Assembly (NCBI RefSeq): GCF_009192735.1
Contig: NZ_VTFU01000004.1
Span: 434,001 to 498,000, forward strand
DNA length: 64,000 nt
Direction of reading: 5' to 3'
From: Arthrobacter gandavensis
GTDB taxonomy: Bacteria > Actinomycetota > Actinomycetes > Actinomycetales > Micrococcaceae
The notes under the pieces were generated by a model. It ran no database searches. It was not told the origin of the DNA and saw only the letters and a list, made by a program, of their open reading frames with translations. This document shows, in pieces, positions 63,179 through 64,000 of the stretch. The translations under genes and the position numbers were made by a program. Every line of letters begins with the position of its first letter. The first letter of the stretch is position 1.

Positions 63179-64000
63179 TACACGATCCCGAAGACCCACA
63201 CCGCCAGGGTAAAGGTCACCAGGGTGGTCAGCACCAGGGCAATGAGGTTCAGCCACATGCCTGCCTTGACCATGTGGACGATCTCCACGTGCCCTGACGA
63301 GAAGGCAATGGCGTTGGGCGGTGTTGCGACCGGCAGCATGAATGCGCAGGTTGCGGCAATGGCCACCGGGATAACCAGGAGCATCGGGTCCACGCCGAGT
63401 CCCAGGGCGACGCCGCCGATCAGGGGCAGGAAGGTGGCTGCCGTTGCCGTGTTGCTGGTCAGTTCGGTCAGTCCCAGCACGAGAGCCGCTATGGCCAGCA
63501 CGATGAGGACGAGTGGGAGCGCCTCGAGCCCGGCGACCTTGGTGCCGATCCACTCGCTCAGGCCGGTGGCGGTAAAGCGCGAGGACAGGGCGAGTCCGCC
63601 GCCGAAGAGGATCAGGATGTCCCACGGCAGTTCCTTGGCCGTGGACCAGTCCAGCAGCGGAACGCCCTTCTTGATGTTCGCGGGGACCACGAACAAAAGC
63701 ACTGCCACCCCCATGGCAATCACGGCGTCGGCAAAGTTGGAATCCGGCCACAGCAGCGGCACCGTAATCCAGGAAGCGGCGGCCAGGACGAAGATCGCCA
63801 GGACCTGCTTTTCACCCATCGACATCCTGCCCAGCAGCTTGTATTCGCGCTGGATCATTTCCTTGCCGCCGGGAATCTCGGTGATCTCCGGTTTGAAAAT
63901 GACGCAGGTCAGCAGGTACCAGGCAACACCCATGAAGACGACGGCCAGCGGCACGCCAACGAGCATCCATTCGCCAAAGCCGATGTTCACGTCATGCGTT
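63175..64000 (-). CDS. DASS/SLC13-family anion transporter, 3' part only
   Basis: The last ~275 residues of a sodium- or proton-coupled dicarboxylate or sulfate transporter. The frame continues open past the window edge (THDVNIGFGEWM), so the GTG at 63990 is internal. Diagnostic segments are FADAVIAMGVAVLLFVVP, ELTSNTATAATFLPLIGGVALGLG and PVATPPNAIAFSSGHV, the second substrate-binding hairpin with its SNT motif. Substrate (dicarboxylate, 2-oxoglutarate, sulfate) not resolvable. Confidence 0.9.
   Translation of the reverse strand, partial: THDVNIGFGEWMLVGVPLAVVFMGVAWYLLTCVIFKPEITEIPGGKEMIQREYKLLGRMSMGEKQVLAIFVLAAASWITVPLLWPDSNFADAVIAMGVAVLLFVVPANIKKGVPLLDWSTAKELPWDILILFGGGLALSSRFTATGLSEWIGTKVAGLEALPLVLIVLAIAALVLGLTELTSNTATAATFLPLIGGVALGLGVDPMLLVIPVAIAATCAFMLPVATPPNAIAFSSGHVEIVHMVKAGMWLNLIALVLTTLVTFTLAVWVFGIVY

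Overview
The window is high-GC DNA from an actinobacterium, most probably Arthrobacter or a close relative in the Micrococcaceae. The evidence is the gene orders (FtsB/DivIC-eno-mazG, perM-purN-purH, sdhCDAB), a DUF222/HNH endonuclease, an MSMEG_6728-family protein, a DUF6318 lipoprotein, and HspR- and HrcA-type heat-shock operators. About 66 protein genes are supported. I see no rRNA or tRNA gene, CRISPR array or transposase.

Layout. 1-14.2 kb (all minus strand): start of a DivIC/FtsB gene, eno, mazG, add and dedA. Then comes a nucleoside uptake and salvage operon (BMP lipoprotein, ATPase, two permeases, cdd, deoA), an M20 amidohydrolase and manC. 14.2-18 kb: sdhCDAB, with a recognisable promoter and a CRP/GlxR-type site. 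18-26.5 kb: small enzymes, trpS, xthA, a macrodomain protein and a NodIJ-like ABC exporter. 26.6-31.8 kb: one-carbon genes folD and glyA behind a ZTP riboswitch, then a flavin monooxygenase, a GNAT and purU. 31.8-38.8 kb: a gamma carbonic anhydrase, an oxidoreductase, a three-gene envelope/stress cluster, a glutamate-cysteine ligase homologue, and an hsp20 gene with tandem CIRCE and HAIR operators. 38.8-47.7 kb: icd, purH, purN and perM, with an HNH endonuclease and an MFS transporter between purH and purN. 47.8-53 kb: a TauE/SafE protein, small enzymes and an AT-richer group of secreted proteins and lipoproteins. 53-64 kb: a Stealth phosphotransferase, an amidotransferase, catalase, a phosphodiesterase, a manganese-type ABC importer, a fluoroacetate-dehalogenase-like hydrolase and the 3' part of a DASS anion transporter.

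How the genes fit together. Nucleosides imported by the BMP/ABC system would be processed by cytidine deaminase, thymidine phosphorylase and the separate adenosine deaminase. GlyA and FolD charge and interconvert folate one-carbon units. PurN and PurH spend 10-formyl-THF and PurU hydrolyses it, and ZTP, the alarmone of 10-formyl-THF shortage, is the ligand expected for the riboswitch in front of glyA-folD.

The most interesting signals are regulatory. They are the CIRCE plus HAIR pair on one small heat-shock gene, the ZTP riboswitch, long perfect hairpins (one inside a coding end), and many start codons with a TANNNT hexamer 6-7 nt upstream, which implies widespread leaderless transcription. 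I found no clearly new multi-gene system. The best candidates for new biology are the Ser/Gly-tailed Hsp20, the extended FolD, and the interruption of purN-purH.
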